From Rheinheimera oceanensis (GTDB lineage: Bacteria > Pseudomonadota > Gammaproteobacteria > Enterobacterales > Alteromonadaceae): a stretch of 64,000 nucleotides of DNA. The DNA lies in contig NZ_JAGPNM010000003.1 of assembly GCF_018831085.1 (NCBI RefSeq), positions 310,001-374,000 on the forward strand, in the 5' to 3' direction. The position numbers were made by a program, and so were the translations under genes. Below are positions 1-9,678 of this stretch, piece by piece; position 1 is the first letter of the stretch, and every line of letters starts with the position of its first letter. The notes beneath the pieces were generated by a model that did no database searches, was not told where the DNA came from, and was given only the letters and a program-made list of their open reading frames with translations.

Positions 1-2
1 AC

Positions 3-3000
3 ACCCAGCCGCACAGCGATACCGGTAATTATTACGCCAATATCAGCCTGCTGGACAGTAAAGGCAATACCGAGCGGCACTTAGGTTCGGTTAGCTTTGT
101 AGTGGAAGAGTTTCAGCCCGATACCCTGAAAATCAGCAGTAGTTTTAACCAGCAGGGTAAAGGCTGGTTGTCACCACAAAATTTAGTGGCACAGGTGCAA
201 CTGGATAACCTGTTTGGTACCCCGGCGCAGCAGCGGCGGGTAACCGCCAGGTTTGAGCTGATCCCGGCCGGTTTTAGCTTTGATGCCTATAAAGATTATC
301 GTTTTATTGCCCCGCAGGAGCAGCAACTTAACAGCAACAGCATACGGCAGAACCTGGATGAGCAGCAGACTGACGCCGACGGTAAAGCCAGTTTTACACT
401 GCCGCTTGAGCAATACAGCGGTGGTACTTACCGGCTGGTGTTAACTACCGAAGGCTTTGATGGCGGTGGTGGCAAAAGTGTACAAAACAGACGTAGCGCG
501 TTGGTATCGCCGTTAAATGAGCTGGTAGGGGTAAAAAGTGATGGTGAGCTGAGCTACCTGAAAAGGCAGCAAAGCCGTAGTTTGCAGTTTATTGCTATTA
601 ACAACAGCTTAGCGCAGATAGCGCTGGATGAATTAACGCTGAAGCTGGTAGAAAAACGGCCGTTGTCGAGCTTAGTTAAACAAAACGATGGGACTTATCA
701 GTATCAGAGCATAGTACAGGAGCTAACACTGGCCGAAACGCCATTTAGCATTGCCGCAGAGGGTACGACCTATCAGTTGCCAACCGATACCGCCGGTGAT
801 TTTGAACTGCAGTTGTTAAAAGGCGAGCAACTGCTGGGCAAGGTGGCATTTAGTGTCATCGGTGCCGGTAATATCAGCGCTATGCTGGAAAAAAATGCTG
901 CACTTAACGTGCGGTTGGATAAAGCCGACTATAAACCCGGTGAGCGTATTGAACTGAATATCACCGCACCTTATACCGGCAGTGGTTTAATCAGCATTGA
1001 AAGCGATAAAGTGCATGCCTTTAGCTGGTTTACCGCCGATACCACCAGCAGCATTCAGCATATAGTGCTGCCGGAGGGCATTGAAGGTAATGCTTATATC
1101 AACGTTAGCTTTGTACGCGGCGCCGATTCAGACGCGCTTTTTGTCAGCCCCTTAAGTTACGCCGTGGTACCGTTTAATATTGACCGCAGCAAGCGCGAAC
1201 TGAATATTAGCCTGGTAGCACCACAAGAAGTACGCCCCGGTAAAGCCTTTACACTGGGCTATAAAACCGACCGCCCGGCCGATTTACTGCTGTATGGTGT
1301 GGATCAGGGTATTTTGCAGGTGGCCGCTTACGAATTACCCGACCCGTTATCGCATTACCTGCAAAAGCGTGCCTTGCAGGTACGCAGTATGCAAATGCTC
1401 GATTTAATCCTGCCGGAATTTAGCGCGCTTAAACGCCAGTTAGCCGGGGTAGGTGGTGACAGCGCACGCCGGGCTATGGCCGCTGCCATGCTGGACAGTA
1501 ACCTTAACCCCTTTGCCCGCAGAGCAGAGCAGCCAGGCGTATTCTGGCTGGGGGTGGTAAAAGCCGGCACTGAACTGGCCACTCAGCAGGTAACAGTACC
1601 GGCCAGCTTTAGCGGTAACTTAAAACTGATGGCAGTAGGGGTAAGCGATGATGCGCTGTCTGCTGTCAGCCAGGATTTACGTGTGCGCGGCCCCTTTGTG
1701 CTAACACCGGATGTGCTTACCAGTGCAGCCCCCGGCGATGAGTTTGATATCAGTGTATCGGTAGCTAATGGTGTAAAAGGCTCAGGCCCGGATGCTGCCA
1801 TTAACGTGCAGCTTACTTTACCTGATAACCTTACTGCCGTGGGCGAAACCCAGCAACGGCTTAGCATCAGCGAAAATAGCGAGCAAAGTGCACGTTTTCG
1901 TTTAAAAGCCGGTGACGCACCGGGCGAAGCCAGTTTAAGTTTTAGCGCAACCTATCAGCAGGGCGATCTAACCGAACAGGCCAGCCGTAGTATCAGCCTG
2001 AGTATTCGCCCGGCCAGCCATTACCACTCCACGCTACAGGCTGGTTTTGCCGATAAAGGCCCGGTGACACTTAATACCCGTTATCCGCTGTATACTGAAT
2101 TTGCACAGCAGCATGTGGTTGCCTCAGCCAATCCGTTGGTGCTGGCAGAAAGCTTTACCGATTATCTGGCGCAATATCCGCACGGTTGCACCGAACAGGT
2201 GGTGTCACAGGTGTTCCCATGGGTGGGTTTAGTACAGCAGCCGTCGTATCAGGCGCAGTGGCCTATGCTGAACGAAAAATTTGCCGTGCTGATACAAAAG
2301 CTGGCACAACGCCAGCAAAGCGACGGTGGTTTCAGCTTCTGGCCTGGCGGTTACAGTAGCGCCGACTTCCCCAGTATTTATGTAATGCATTTTCTGCTGG
2401 CCGCGCGTGAACAAGGCCTGGCTGTGCCGGATTACCTGTACAGGCAGGGGCTGGAGTATTTACGCAATGTAGCGCGGCAAAGTGGGGCTAATTTGTATCA
2501 GGCCAGGCTGCGCGCCAATGCAATTTACCTGCTAACCCGCAGCGGCGAAGTTACAACTAACTATTTGGTTGAATTACATGAGCGGCTGGAAAAACAACAT
2601 AAACAAGCATGGCAGGCTGATATTACCGCTATTTATATTGCCGCCAGTTATCAGTTACTGCAAAAGCCTGAGCTGGCGCGCGGTTTGTTGTCCGGTTACC
2701 GTTTAGGTAAAACTTCAGCACTGCAAAGCGGTTATCTGGCACGTATTGCCACACCACTGCCGCCTTTTGCTAATCCGGCGTTTCAGTCACAGCTAAGCCT
2801 GGACGCGCAGTATGTGTATTTATTGTCCAGTCATTTTGCCGAGCAGGCCAAAGCGCTGGATGGTAAAGCCATTTTGCAGCTATTGCAGCCGGTGTTTAAG
2901 GGCGATTATAACACCATAGCCTCGGCCTATACCGTGCTGGCGTTGTCAGCCTACGGCCAGTTGCAAACAGAAGCGGCGGCTACGCCACCGCAGTTTTATC

Positions 3001-3587
3001 AGTTGGATGGCAAAGGTGCACGTACCGTATTAACGCCGGCCGATAACCAAAGCGCCATACCACGCGCAGCTTTTACCACTGCAGCAGAGCAAATACTGAT
3101 AGAGAGCAGGCAGCAGCTGTTTTATGCATTAAGCGAAGCCGGTTTTGATAAAACAGCACCAACTAAAGCCGTAGCGCAGCAGTTGGAGGTCGTGCGTGAT
3201 TATCTTGATGCTGAAGGCAAAGTGGTTAGCAGTGCAAAACAAGGCGATGAGCTTACCGTGCGCCTGCGCCTGCGCAGTTTAACCGACGGTTGGCACAGCA
3301 ATGTTGCAGTAGTGGATTTACTGCCGGCCGGTTTTGCCGTGGTGCGCAGTTCCGTGCCACGCCAAAGTGGAGTATGGCGCGCCGATTATGTTGATATCCG
3401 TGAAGACCGCGTAGTGTATTACGCCGGTTTTGGTCCGCAAATGACAGAGCTGCGTTATCAGGTTAAGGTAACCGCAGCCGGTGATTTTGTATTGCCAACG
3501 GCGTCAGCGCAGTCAATGTATGATTTATCGGTGTATGCCAGCACAGCGGCCGGGCGCTTTGTGGTAACCGCAGCTGCTGTAAATTAA
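3..3587 (+). CDS. yfhM: Alpha-2-macroglobulin family protein (5-prime truncated by window edge)
   Basis: The reading frame is open from the first bases, so the N-terminus, including any lipobox, lies outside the window. The visible part of about 1190 residues contains bacterial A2M bait and MG-type beta domains, then the thioester motif HGCTEQ with Cys codon at 2187-2189. That CxEQ motif marks thioester-competent members that covalently trap proteases in the periplasm. After it come helical repeats of the thioester-domain type and a C-terminal beta domain. The next gene encodes penicillin-binding protein 1C, the same pairing as E. coli yfhM-pbpC, which suggests envelope defence coupled to cell-wall repair. 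The function is established for the family; the assignment here rests on motif, length and neighbour. The internal GTG at 102 is not a real start. Confidence 0.9.
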   Translation, partial: TQPHSDTGNYYANISLLDSKGNTERHLGSVSFVVEEFQPDTLKISSSFNQQGKGWLSPQNLVAQVQLDNLFGTPAQQRRVTARFELIPAGFSFDAYKDYRFIAPQEQQLNSNSIRQNLDEQQTDADGKASFTLPLEQYSGGTYRLVLTTEGFDGGGGKSVQNRRSALVSPLNELVGVKSDGELSYLKRQQSRSLQFIAINNSLAQIALDELTLKLVEKRPLSSLVKQNDGTYQYQSIVQELTLAETPFSIAAEGTTYQLPTDTAGDFELQLLKGEQLLGKVAFSVIGAGNISAMLEKNAALNVRLDKADYKPGERIELNITAPYTGSGLISIESDKVHAFSWFTADTTSSIQHIVLPEGIEGNAYINVSFVRGADSDALFVSPLSYAVVPFNIDRSKRELNISLVAPQEVRPGKAFTLGYKTDRPADLLLYGVDQGILQVAAYELPDPLSHYLQKRALQVRSMQMLDLILPEFSALKRQLAGVGGDSARRAMAAAMLDSNLNPFARRAEQPGVFWLGVVKAGTELATQQVTVPASFSGNLKLMAVGVSDDALSAVSQDLRVRGPFVLTPDVLTSAAPGDEFDISVSVANGVKGSGPDAAINVQLTLPDNLTAVGETQQRLSISENSEQSARFRLKAGDAPGEASLSFSATYQQGDLTEQASRSISLSIRPASHYHSTLQAGFADKGPVTLNTRYPLYTEFAQQHVVASANPLVLAESFTDYLAQYPHGCTEQVVSQVFPWVGLVQQPSYQAQWPMLNEKFAVLIQKLAQRQQSDGGFSFWPGGYSSADFPSIYVMHFLLAAREQGLAVPDYLYRQGLEYLRNVARQSGANLYQARLRANAIYLLTRSGEVTTNYLVELHERLEKQHKQAWQADITAIYIAASYQLLQKPELARGLLSGYRLGKTSALQSGYLARIATPLPPFANPAFQSQLSLDAQYVYLLSSHFAEQAKALDGKAILQLLQPVFKGDYNTIASAYTVLALSAYGQLQTEAAATPPQFYQLDGKGARTVLTPADNQSAIPRAAFTTAAEQILIESRQQLFYALSEAGFDKTAPTKAVAQQLEVVRDYLDAEGKVVSSAKQGDELTVRLRLRSLTDGWHSNVAVVDLLPAGFAVVRSSVPRQSGVWRADYVDIREDRVVYYAGFGPQMTELRYQVKVTAAGDFVLPTASAQSMYDLSVYASTAAGRFVVTAAAVN

Positions 3588-3602
3588 CACTTTGCCGGGG
3601 TT

Positions 3603-5942
3603 GTGGTGCAACACGGGATGTTAAAAAAACGGGCAGGCAGGGTGGTGCTGGTATTGGCAGTGGTTATATTGCTGCTACCTCTACTGGTGCTGCTGTTATC
3701 ACCCAAGCCGGTGCTTTATGGCCGCTATCTGCAGAGCAGTGCTTATTTTGCTGCCGGTGGCGAGTTGCTCAGTTTGCGGCTGGCGGCAGATCAGCGTTAC
3801 CGGCTGCGGGTGCCACTGGCCGATATTGCGCCGGCGCTACAGCAAGCCACTTTGTTGTATGAAGACCGGCAGTTCTATAACCATTTCGGCGTTGATATCA
3901 GCGCTGTTGGCCGGGCGTTCTGGCAAGGTGTGGTTAAAGGTGGCCGGCGTCAGGGCGCATCAACACTAAGTATGCAGTTGGCGCGGCTGCGCTTTGGGCT
4001 TAATACCAGTAGCCTGAGCGGTAAACTGCAGCAACTGGCGTATGCGCTTTATCTGGAGCGGCATTTTAGCAAAGACGAGATTTTAGAAGCTTACTTTAAC
4101 TACGCGCCTTATGGCGGCAATATTGAAGGTGTAGCCGCCGCCAGCCTGATTTACTTTGGTAAAGAAGCGCGGCGCTTAACCGTGGCCGAAGCGTTAGCTC
4201 TTAGCGTGATCCCACAAAATCCGAACCAGCGCAGCCCGCTAAGTACAAAAGGCGAGCAGCAATTAGAACTGGCGCGTCAGCGTTTGGCTGCACTGTGGTT
4301 GCAGTATTATCCCGCCACTGAGCCAGGCGTAGCGCAACGTTTAAGTTTACCACTGAAGTTTTATCAACGTGCCGATTTAGCCTACGCTGCGCCGCATTTT
4401 ATTAATCAGTTACAGGCACAGGGGCAGACACAGGGCCGCTTTTATACCAGCTTGCAGCACAATGTTCAGCAGCGTATGCAGCAAGGTGTTACAGCCTATT
4501 TGCGCCGTAATGCCGACAAAGGCTTTAACAATGCCAGTGTATTGCTGGTAAAACGCAGCACCATGCAGGTGCAGGCCTGGGTTGGCTCAGCCGACTTTTA
4601 TAATGCGGCGATCTCCGGTCAGGTTGATGGAGTGACAGCACTGCGCTCACCGGGCTCAGCGCTAAAGCCGTTTGTTTATGCGCTGGCGCTGCAACAGGGC
4701 GTTATTCATCCGCAAAGCCTGCTAACCGATTTACCGCGCCGTTATGGCAGTTTTAACCCGGAAAACTTCGACCGCCAGTTTGTCGGGCCGGTTAATGCCA
4801 CAGAGGCACTGATTAACAGCCGCAATGTCCCGGCCGTGCAATTACAAGCCAGCCTGACTAAACCGGATTTTTATCACTGGTTAAAACAGGCACAGGTGCC
4901 GTTACATCATCCGGCTGAGCACTATGGCCTGGCACTGGTGCTGGGTGGTATGGAGCTGAGCATGCAGCAACTGGTGCAGCTGTATGCCATGCTGGGCAAT
5001 GGCGGTAACTGGCAGACTTTGCAGTGGCAGGCCGATCCGGCGCCGGCAACACCACAGCCGCTGTTAAGCGCAGAAGCGGCGTTTTTAACGCTTGATATGC
5101 TGCGCCAGCATGCCAAACCGCAGGCTGGTTTGCTGAGCGAGCTGACAGACAGCGCGCCGGTGGCGTGGAAAACCGGTACCTCTTATGCGTTTCGCGATGC
5201 CTGGTCTGTTGCGCTTAGCGGTGATTATGTACTGGCAGTGTGGCTGGGCAACTTTGATGGCAGCAGCAATCCCAATCTGGTGGGGCGCACTGCCGCCGGC
5301 CCGTTGTTATTTGAACTGCTGGCACTGTTACCGCGCGATAAACAAGCGGAGCAAAGCCTGTTCAGTGCAGGCAATAAGCTAAACCTGAAGCAGGTAGCAC
5401 TGTGTAGCCGTAGTGGTGAATTGCCAAATAAATACTGCCTGCAAACCCGGCCCGGCTGGTTTATTCCAGGTGTATCACCCATAAAAGTATCCGATGTGCA
5501 CCGTGCTGTACCGGTGTATACCGACACCGGGCTGCGTGCCTGTAACCATCAGCCACCGCAGACTGAGCTGAAAGTATTTGAATTCTGGCCGTCAGATATT
5601 GCCCGTGCTTATCAGCTGTCCGGTATTGTATTAACACCACCACCGGCTTATCAACATGCCTGCACTGATCAACCACAGTCATCACAGCAGGCGCCGCAAA
5701 TCCGCTCACCCCAGCAAGCGTTAACGTATCAGTTGGGTAAAAATGCAGAGCAGCAGAAAATTGCCCTGCAAGCCAGCTTTGATGGTGCAGTAACCACAGC
5801 GCACTGGTTTATTGATAGCCGTTATCTGGGGTCGGTAAAGCCGGGTGAAACCTTATTCTGGCAAGGCGAAACCGGTGAATTTCAATTACGGGTAGTGGAT
5901 GATTTAGGTGGGGTTGCCAGTTTACGCTTACGGGTGCAGTAG
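3603..5942 (+). CDS. pbpC: Penicillin-binding protein 1C (bifunctional glycosyltransferase/transpeptidase-like)
   Basis: This is an inner-membrane peptidoglycan synthase of about 775 residues with one N-terminal membrane segment (about residues 12-34). The GT51 glycosyltransferase domain shows EDRQFYNHFGVD and GASTLSMQLARL. The penicillin-binding domain shows SALK (SxxK), the SRN triad and WKTGTS (KTG box). A C-terminal beta domain of the PBP1C type follows. The gene begins 15 bases after the alpha-2-macroglobulin stop, so the two are probably co-transcribed. Two GTG codons (3603, 3606) and an ATG at 3618 are possible starts. The GGGG at 3597-3600 is best spaced for 3606, but ATG 3618 cannot be excluded. 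All catalytic motifs are intact. Confidence 0.93.
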   Translation: MVQHGMLKKRAGRVVLVLAVVILLLPLLVLLLSPKPVLYGRYLQSSAYFAAGGELLSLRLAADQRYRLRVPLADIAPALQQATLLYEDRQFYNHFGVDISAVGRAFWQGVVKGGRRQGASTLSMQLARLRFGLNTSSLSGKLQQLAYALYLERHFSKDEILEAYFNYAPYGGNIEGVAAASLIYFGKEARRLTVAEALALSVIPQNPNQRSPLSTKGEQQLELARQRLAALWLQYYPATEPGVAQRLSLPLKFYQRADLAYAAPHFINQLQAQGQTQGRFYTSLQHNVQQRMQQGVTAYLRRNADKGFNNASVLLVKRSTMQVQAWVGSADFYNAAISGQVDGVTALRSPGSALKPFVYALALQQGVIHPQSLLTDLPRRYGSFNPENFDRQFVGPVNATEALINSRNVPAVQLQASLTKPDFYHWLKQAQVPLHHPAEHYGLALVLGGMELSMQQLVQLYAMLGNGGNWQTLQWQADPAPATPQPLLSAEAAFLTLDMLRQHAKPQAGLLSELTDSAPVAWKTGTSYAFRDAWSVALSGDYVLAVWLGNFDGSSNPNLVGRTAAGPLLFELLALLPRDKQAEQSLFSAGNKLNLKQVALCSRSGELPNKYCLQTRPGWFIPGVSPIKVSDVHRAVPVYTDTGLRACNHQPPQTELKVFEFWPSDIARAYQLSGIVLTPPPAYQHACTDQPQSSQQAPQIRSPQQALTYQLGKNAEQQKIALQASFDGAVTTAHWFIDSRYLGSVKPGETLFWQGETGEFQLRVVDDLGGVASLRLRVQ

Positions 5943-6008
5943 CGGTGGGTGCGTATAGTTGCGGTCTGCGTTAGAATGGCGCCGATTTTTAACTGCCGCG
6001 GATCATCT

Positions 6009-7154
6009 ATGCACTGTGTTCATTTTGCCGCTAAGCGCTGTCAGTCCTGCCACTGGCTGGATAAACCCTATCCGGCACAGCTGCTGCTTAAACAGCAGCA
6101 GTTAACCGCCTTACTGGCAGAGTTTCAGCCGGCACAAGTGCTGGAACCTGTGGCATCAGCTGAGCAGGGCTTTCGTTATAAAGCCAAAATGGTGGCGCTG
6201 GGTACGGTAGAACAGCCTGTTCTGGGTATTGTTAACGCTGTGGGGGATAAGGTTGATTTAGCCGATTGCCCACTGTACCCACCGGCGTTTTCACCTGCTT
6301 TTGCCTTGTGCAAAGCCTTTATCCAACGCGCAAAGTTAACCCCTTACGATATTACTGCACGCCGTGGTGAGCTGAAATTTATTCTGCTTAGCCAAAGCCT
6401 GCACAGTGGCCGTTTTATGCTGCGTTTTGTGCTGCGCTCAAAAAACTGTCTGGCGTCAGTGCAGAAGCATTTACCCTGGTTATTGGCACAGTGGCCACAG
6501 CTTGAAGTGTGTTCAGTTAACCTGCAGCCCAAGCCGGCGGCACTGCTGGAGGGGGAGGAAGAAATTATCCTGACTGAGCAAACGCTGCTGGCCGAGCAGT
6601 TAAATCAGGTGCCGCTGTATTTAACCCCGCAAAGCTTTTTTCAAACCCAGCCGGTGATGGCTGCGGCACTTTACCAGACAGCCGCAGACTGGGCGGCACA
6701 GTTGCAACAGCAGCAGGGAGCTTTTACCCATATCTGGGATCTGTTCTGTGGTGTGGGTGGTTTTGGCCTGCATGTTGTGACACCAGCGCAGCAGCTAAGC
6801 GGGATTGAAATAGCAGAAAAAGCCATTGCCAGTGCACAGCGCTCTGCTAATGAGCTGGGGTTAACCCTGGTGCAGTTTCAGGCGCTGGATTCCGCTGCTT
6901 TTGCAAAAGCTGCGGCACAGGCGCCGGATTTACTGGTGGTTAACCCGCCCCGGCGTGGTTTGGGCAAAGCGCTATGCCAGGATATACAGCGCTTAGCGCC
7001 GCACTGGCTGATTTACTCCAGTTGTAATGCCCAAACGCTGGCACAAGACCTTACGGCGTTGCCAGACTATAAGCTTTTAAAAGTACAACTGTTTGATATG
7101 TTTGCCCACAGCAGCCACTATGAAGTGCTGACATTGTTGGTTAAACATGCTTAA
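6009..7154 (+). CDS. rlmC: 23S rRNA (uracil747-C5)-methyltransferase RlmC
   Basis: This SAM-dependent enzyme methylates U747 of 23S rRNA. The 381-residue protein has the iron-sulfur cysteines at residues 3, 11, 14 and 87 (the last in DCPLYP). It also has the SAM site DLFCGVGGFGLH, the NPPRRG motif and the catalytic SSCNAQT cysteine, followed by QLFDMFAHSSHYEV. These closely follow E. coli RlmC. I chose the ATG at 6009 because it yields the conserved MHCVHF start; the frame is open further upstream but without conserved sequence. The stop overlaps the convergent gene on the minus strand by four bases. Confidence 0.95.
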   Translation: MHCVHFAAKRCQSCHWLDKPYPAQLLLKQQQLTALLAEFQPAQVLEPVASAEQGFRYKAKMVALGTVEQPVLGIVNAVGDKVDLADCPLYPPAFSPAFALCKAFIQRAKLTPYDITARRGELKFILLSQSLHSGRFMLRFVLRSKNCLASVQKHLPWLLAQWPQLEVCSVNLQPKPAALLEGEEEIILTEQTLLAEQLNQVPLYLTPQSFFQTQPVMAAALYQTAADWAAQLQQQQGAFTHIWDLFCGVGGFGLHVVTPAQQLSGIEIAEKAIASAQRSANELGLTLVQFQALDSAAFAKAAAQAPDLLVVNPPRRGLGKALCQDIQRLAPHWLIYSSCNAQTLAQDLTALPDYKLLKVQLFDMFAHSSHYEVLTLLVKHA

Positions 7155-7462
7155 CGTTTGCCTTCCAGAATGCGGACAATTTCACGGCTGTGTTCAAACA
7201 GCTCAATAATAGTGCCTTCAATTTGTACAGTGATGATGCCATCGGTGTTCGGGCGGCTGATCACTCGCCCGCGCCGGTAATATTCTTCTGCCAGCAACTG
7301 GCCGGGTGCCAGTTTTTTCTGCCAGCCCGGAGGCAGTGGCTGGCCTTTATCCAGCTTTTTTGCCAGGCCTGGTGGCAAGCCTTTATCCTGATCCGGCTTG
7401 GCATGTGCTAGCTGGCTAAACAGTAATGCGGCGCTGCACAAGACAAAAATAGCTGTTTTCAT
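7151..7462 (-). CDS. Small secreted CigR-like protein
   Basis: This 103-residue protein has a clear signal peptide (charged Met-Lys, hydrophobic core, cleavage near LAHA). It then has two copies of a Pro/Gly/Lys motif: LPPGLAKKLDKGQ and LPPGWQKKLAPGQ. Proteins with this duplicated motif are annotated as CigR-family or RcnB-like periplasmic proteins; Salmonella CigR is an anti-virulence inner-membrane protein. What the protein does here is unknown. It is monocistronic and its tail overlaps rlmC. The family name is from recognition of the repeat motif, not from a search. Confidence 0.7.
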   Translation of the reverse strand: MKTAIFVLCSAALLFSQLAHAKPDQDKGLPPGLAKKLDKGQPLPPGWQKKLAPGQLLAEEYYRRGRVISRPNTDGIITVQIEGTIIELFEHSREIVRILEGKR

Positions 7463-7571
7463 GTTAACTACCTCTTTATCTGCTTGCTGCCTTTGTAACA
7501 GGCCCGGCTTAATGCCAGCTTAACTAGCCGCTGCTTTGGCAGTGCTTGCTTCCTGCTTTTGATAATATATA

Positions 7572-7587
7572 CTGTATTTAAATACAG
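7572..7587. promoter_or_regulatory. LexA (SOS) box upstream of imuA
   Basis: CTGT, eight A/T bases (ATTTAAAT) and ACAG form a perfect 16-base palindrome that matches the gammaproteobacterial LexA consensus. It ends 14 bases before the imuA ATG, where repressor would block transcription of the imuA-imuB-dnaE2 cassette. Such cassettes are usually under LexA control. Confidence 0.9.
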
Positions 7588-7601
7588 TTAATTGGTGGCT
7601 T

Positions 7602-8270
7602 ATGTCGGCTTTATTAGAGCAATTAGCACGGCGGCAACTGGTATGGCAAGGCAATAGCCAGCATACTGCCTACCGGGCGGTGTCGTCTGGTTATGCTGAG
7701 TTAGATCAGCAATTAGCCGGTGGCTTTCCGGCTACAGGCCTCATTGATATTCAAACTGGCACCGGCATTGGTGAGCTGCGTTTGCTGCTGCCGTATTTGC
7801 AACAACAACAAAGCAGTGGCCGCTTGTTAGTGCTTATTTCTCCTTTGGCAGAGCCCTGTGCCGATATGCTTTGTGCTGCCGGTATAGTGTTGTCGCAGTT
7901 AGTTATTATTACACCAAAAACCGGCAAAGATGCGCTGTGGGCAGCAGAGCAGTGCCTGCAAAGCGGTTGCTGTGCGTCGGTATTGCTGTGGCAAGTACCG
8001 CTGAAACTGGCGCAGGCAAGACGGCTGCAACTGGCCGCCGAACAGGGCGCAGCCAGCCTGATATTAATGCGCCGCCCACAACAGGGGCTAAGTTTACCGG
8101 TAAATTTAAGCATTAAGCTGCAACCGCACCGCCAGGGCGTGTTGCTAAGTGTGCAAAAACGTAAAGGTGGCTGGCCTGCTGCGCCTTTTCTGGTAGATAT
8201 GCAAAATCGCTGGCCCGGTTTGTGTTTTAGTACTGAACCTCAATGGCAGGCCCGGCGTAAGGCCAGCTAA
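7602..8270 (+). CDS. imuA: Translesion synthesis-associated protein ImuA (RecA/SulA-like)
   Basis: This 222-residue protein belongs to the RecA-fold ImuA family, first gene of the DNA-damage-inducible mutasome. The N-terminal segment has the family pattern SGYAELDQQLAGGFPATGLIDI, with a loop resembling a degenerate Walker A. Its identity is strengthened by order: it sits under a LexA box and directly precedes imuB (one base between them) and dnaE2. It probably helps recruit or regulate the ImuB-DnaE2 complex on damaged DNA; that role is known from other bacteria. The start at 7602 is the only ATG that fits downstream of the LexA box. Confidence 0.9.
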   Translation: MSALLEQLARRQLVWQGNSQHTAYRAVSSGYAELDQQLAGGFPATGLIDIQTGTGIGELRLLLPYLQQQQSSGRLLVLISPLAEPCADMLCAAGIVLSQLVIITPKTGKDALWAAEQCLQSGCCASVLLWQVPLKLAQARRLQLAAEQGAASLILMRRPQQGLSLPVNLSIKLQPHRQGVLLSVQKRKGGWPAAPFLVDMQNRWPGLCFSTEPQWQARRKAS

Positions 8271-8271
8271 G

Positions 8272-9669
8272 ATGGCGCTATATTTGTACTTACAGTTTCC
8301 GGCACTGCAGCCCGACAGCCTGGGCTGTACTGCAGCGCAACAGCTGCCGGTGGCGGTGGTGAATGAGCAACATTGCATTGTGCAGCTTAACGCTGTGGCT
8401 GAGCAGCGTGGCATTGCGCTGAATATGGCGCTGGGTACTGCTGCTGCGCTGTGTCCTAACCTGCAGCTGTTGCCCTATCAGCCGCAGTTGCAGCTGAACA
8501 TTTTACAAAGCGTAGCGCAGCAGTTGTATCAGATAACAGCTGATATAGCGCTGGACCCGCCCGATGGCTTGTATATCCGGCTGTGCAATATGTTGCAGTT
8601 GTATCAGGGGCTGGCCGGTTACTGGCAGGCCCTGAGCCACGAGCTGCAGCTATTACCTTATCGTTATTATTATGCCAGTGGTGCTACCCCTTTTGCTGCC
8701 AAATGCCTGGCCCGGCAACAGTTAAATTTACTGACCGGGGAGCCCGATACCCTTGATGCCGCGCTAAGATGCAGCCCGCTTCGCTTTAGCGAGCTTGATA
8801 CTGACAGCCAACAGCAGTTGCAGCGTTTAGGTATTAATACACTTGGCCAAGTGCTGGCATTATCGCAGGCTGAGCTGGCCCGGCGTTTTGACAGCAGTTT
8901 ACTTAGCTATCTGGGGCGTTTACGCGGTAGCTTTTATCATGCCTTGCACTATATCAAGCCAGAGCACAGCTTTAGCCGCTATGTTGAGCTGTTGTACGAC
9001 ATTACAGATACTGCGGTATTCAGCATGCCGCTGCATAGTCTGCTGCTGCAACTGGAGCAGCAACTGCAGCGGATAAATGCGGCCTGTCATCAGTTACAAC
9101 TGAGTTTGTTGTTTCGTGGTATGCCGGCATACCAGTTAAGTATTGGCTCGGCACAGGGCGAATATCGCGCGGCGAACTGGCTAAAGTTGTGTCAGTTACA
9201 GCTGGATAAACTGAAACTGACCGAACCGGTATCTGGCCTGCAACTGGAGGTCACCGCTTTTGTACCACAACAGAGCCAGAGCAATGATCTGTTTCAGCCG
9301 GTGCCGGGTGCGGTATCGGCATTACAGCTGGTTTCACTGCTACAGGCCCGCTTAGGTTATCACTCGGTCAGTGGCCTGAGATTACAAAACCAGCACCTGC
9401 CTGAGCTCGCCAGCCAGCGGCCCTTACCCTTGCTGGCCGGTAAAGCAGCAGTGGCAGCCTTAGCGCTTAGGCCGGCATTTTTGCTGGCAAAACCAGAACG
9501 GTTAACCGAAGCAGTAGAAATAAACCACGGCCCGGAACGGTTATGCCCAAACGGCTGGGAACTGGAAGCCCAGCGCGATTATTTTATTGGCCGTAACAGC
9601 AAAGGGCAGTGGTTGTGGTTGTATCGCACGGCACAGCAGCAGTGGTTTGTGCAGGGCATTTTCAGCTGA
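8272..9669 (+). CDS. imuB: ImuB, Y-family polymerase-like mutasome protein
   Basis: This 465-residue protein resembles Y-family DNA polymerases. ImuB proteins generally lack the catalytic acidic residues and act as a clamp-bound scaffold for DnaE2. The N-terminus (MALYLYLQFPALQPDSL) lacks the DxD metal-binding motif expected of an active DinB or UmuC. A candidate beta-clamp-binding motif QSNDLF lies at residues 336-341. The gene follows imuA after one base and precedes dnaE2 by nine bases, so the three form one operon. Confidence 0.92.
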   Translation: MALYLYLQFPALQPDSLGCTAAQQLPVAVVNEQHCIVQLNAVAEQRGIALNMALGTAAALCPNLQLLPYQPQLQLNILQSVAQQLYQITADIALDPPDGLYIRLCNMLQLYQGLAGYWQALSHELQLLPYRYYYASGATPFAAKCLARQQLNLLTGEPDTLDAALRCSPLRFSELDTDSQQQLQRLGINTLGQVLALSQAELARRFDSSLLSYLGRLRGSFYHALHYIKPEHSFSRYVELLYDITDTAVFSMPLHSLLLQLEQQLQRINAACHQLQLSLLFRGMPAYQLSIGSAQGEYRAANWLKLCQLQLDKLKLTEPVSGLQLEVTAFVPQQSQSNDLFQPVPGAVSALQLVSLLQARLGYHSVSGLRLQNQHLPELASQRPLPLLAGKAAVAALALRPAFLLAKPERLTEAVEINHGPERLCPNGWELEAQRDYFIGRNSKGQWLWLYRTAQQQWFVQGIFS

Positions 9670-9678
9670 CGGTTTGCC

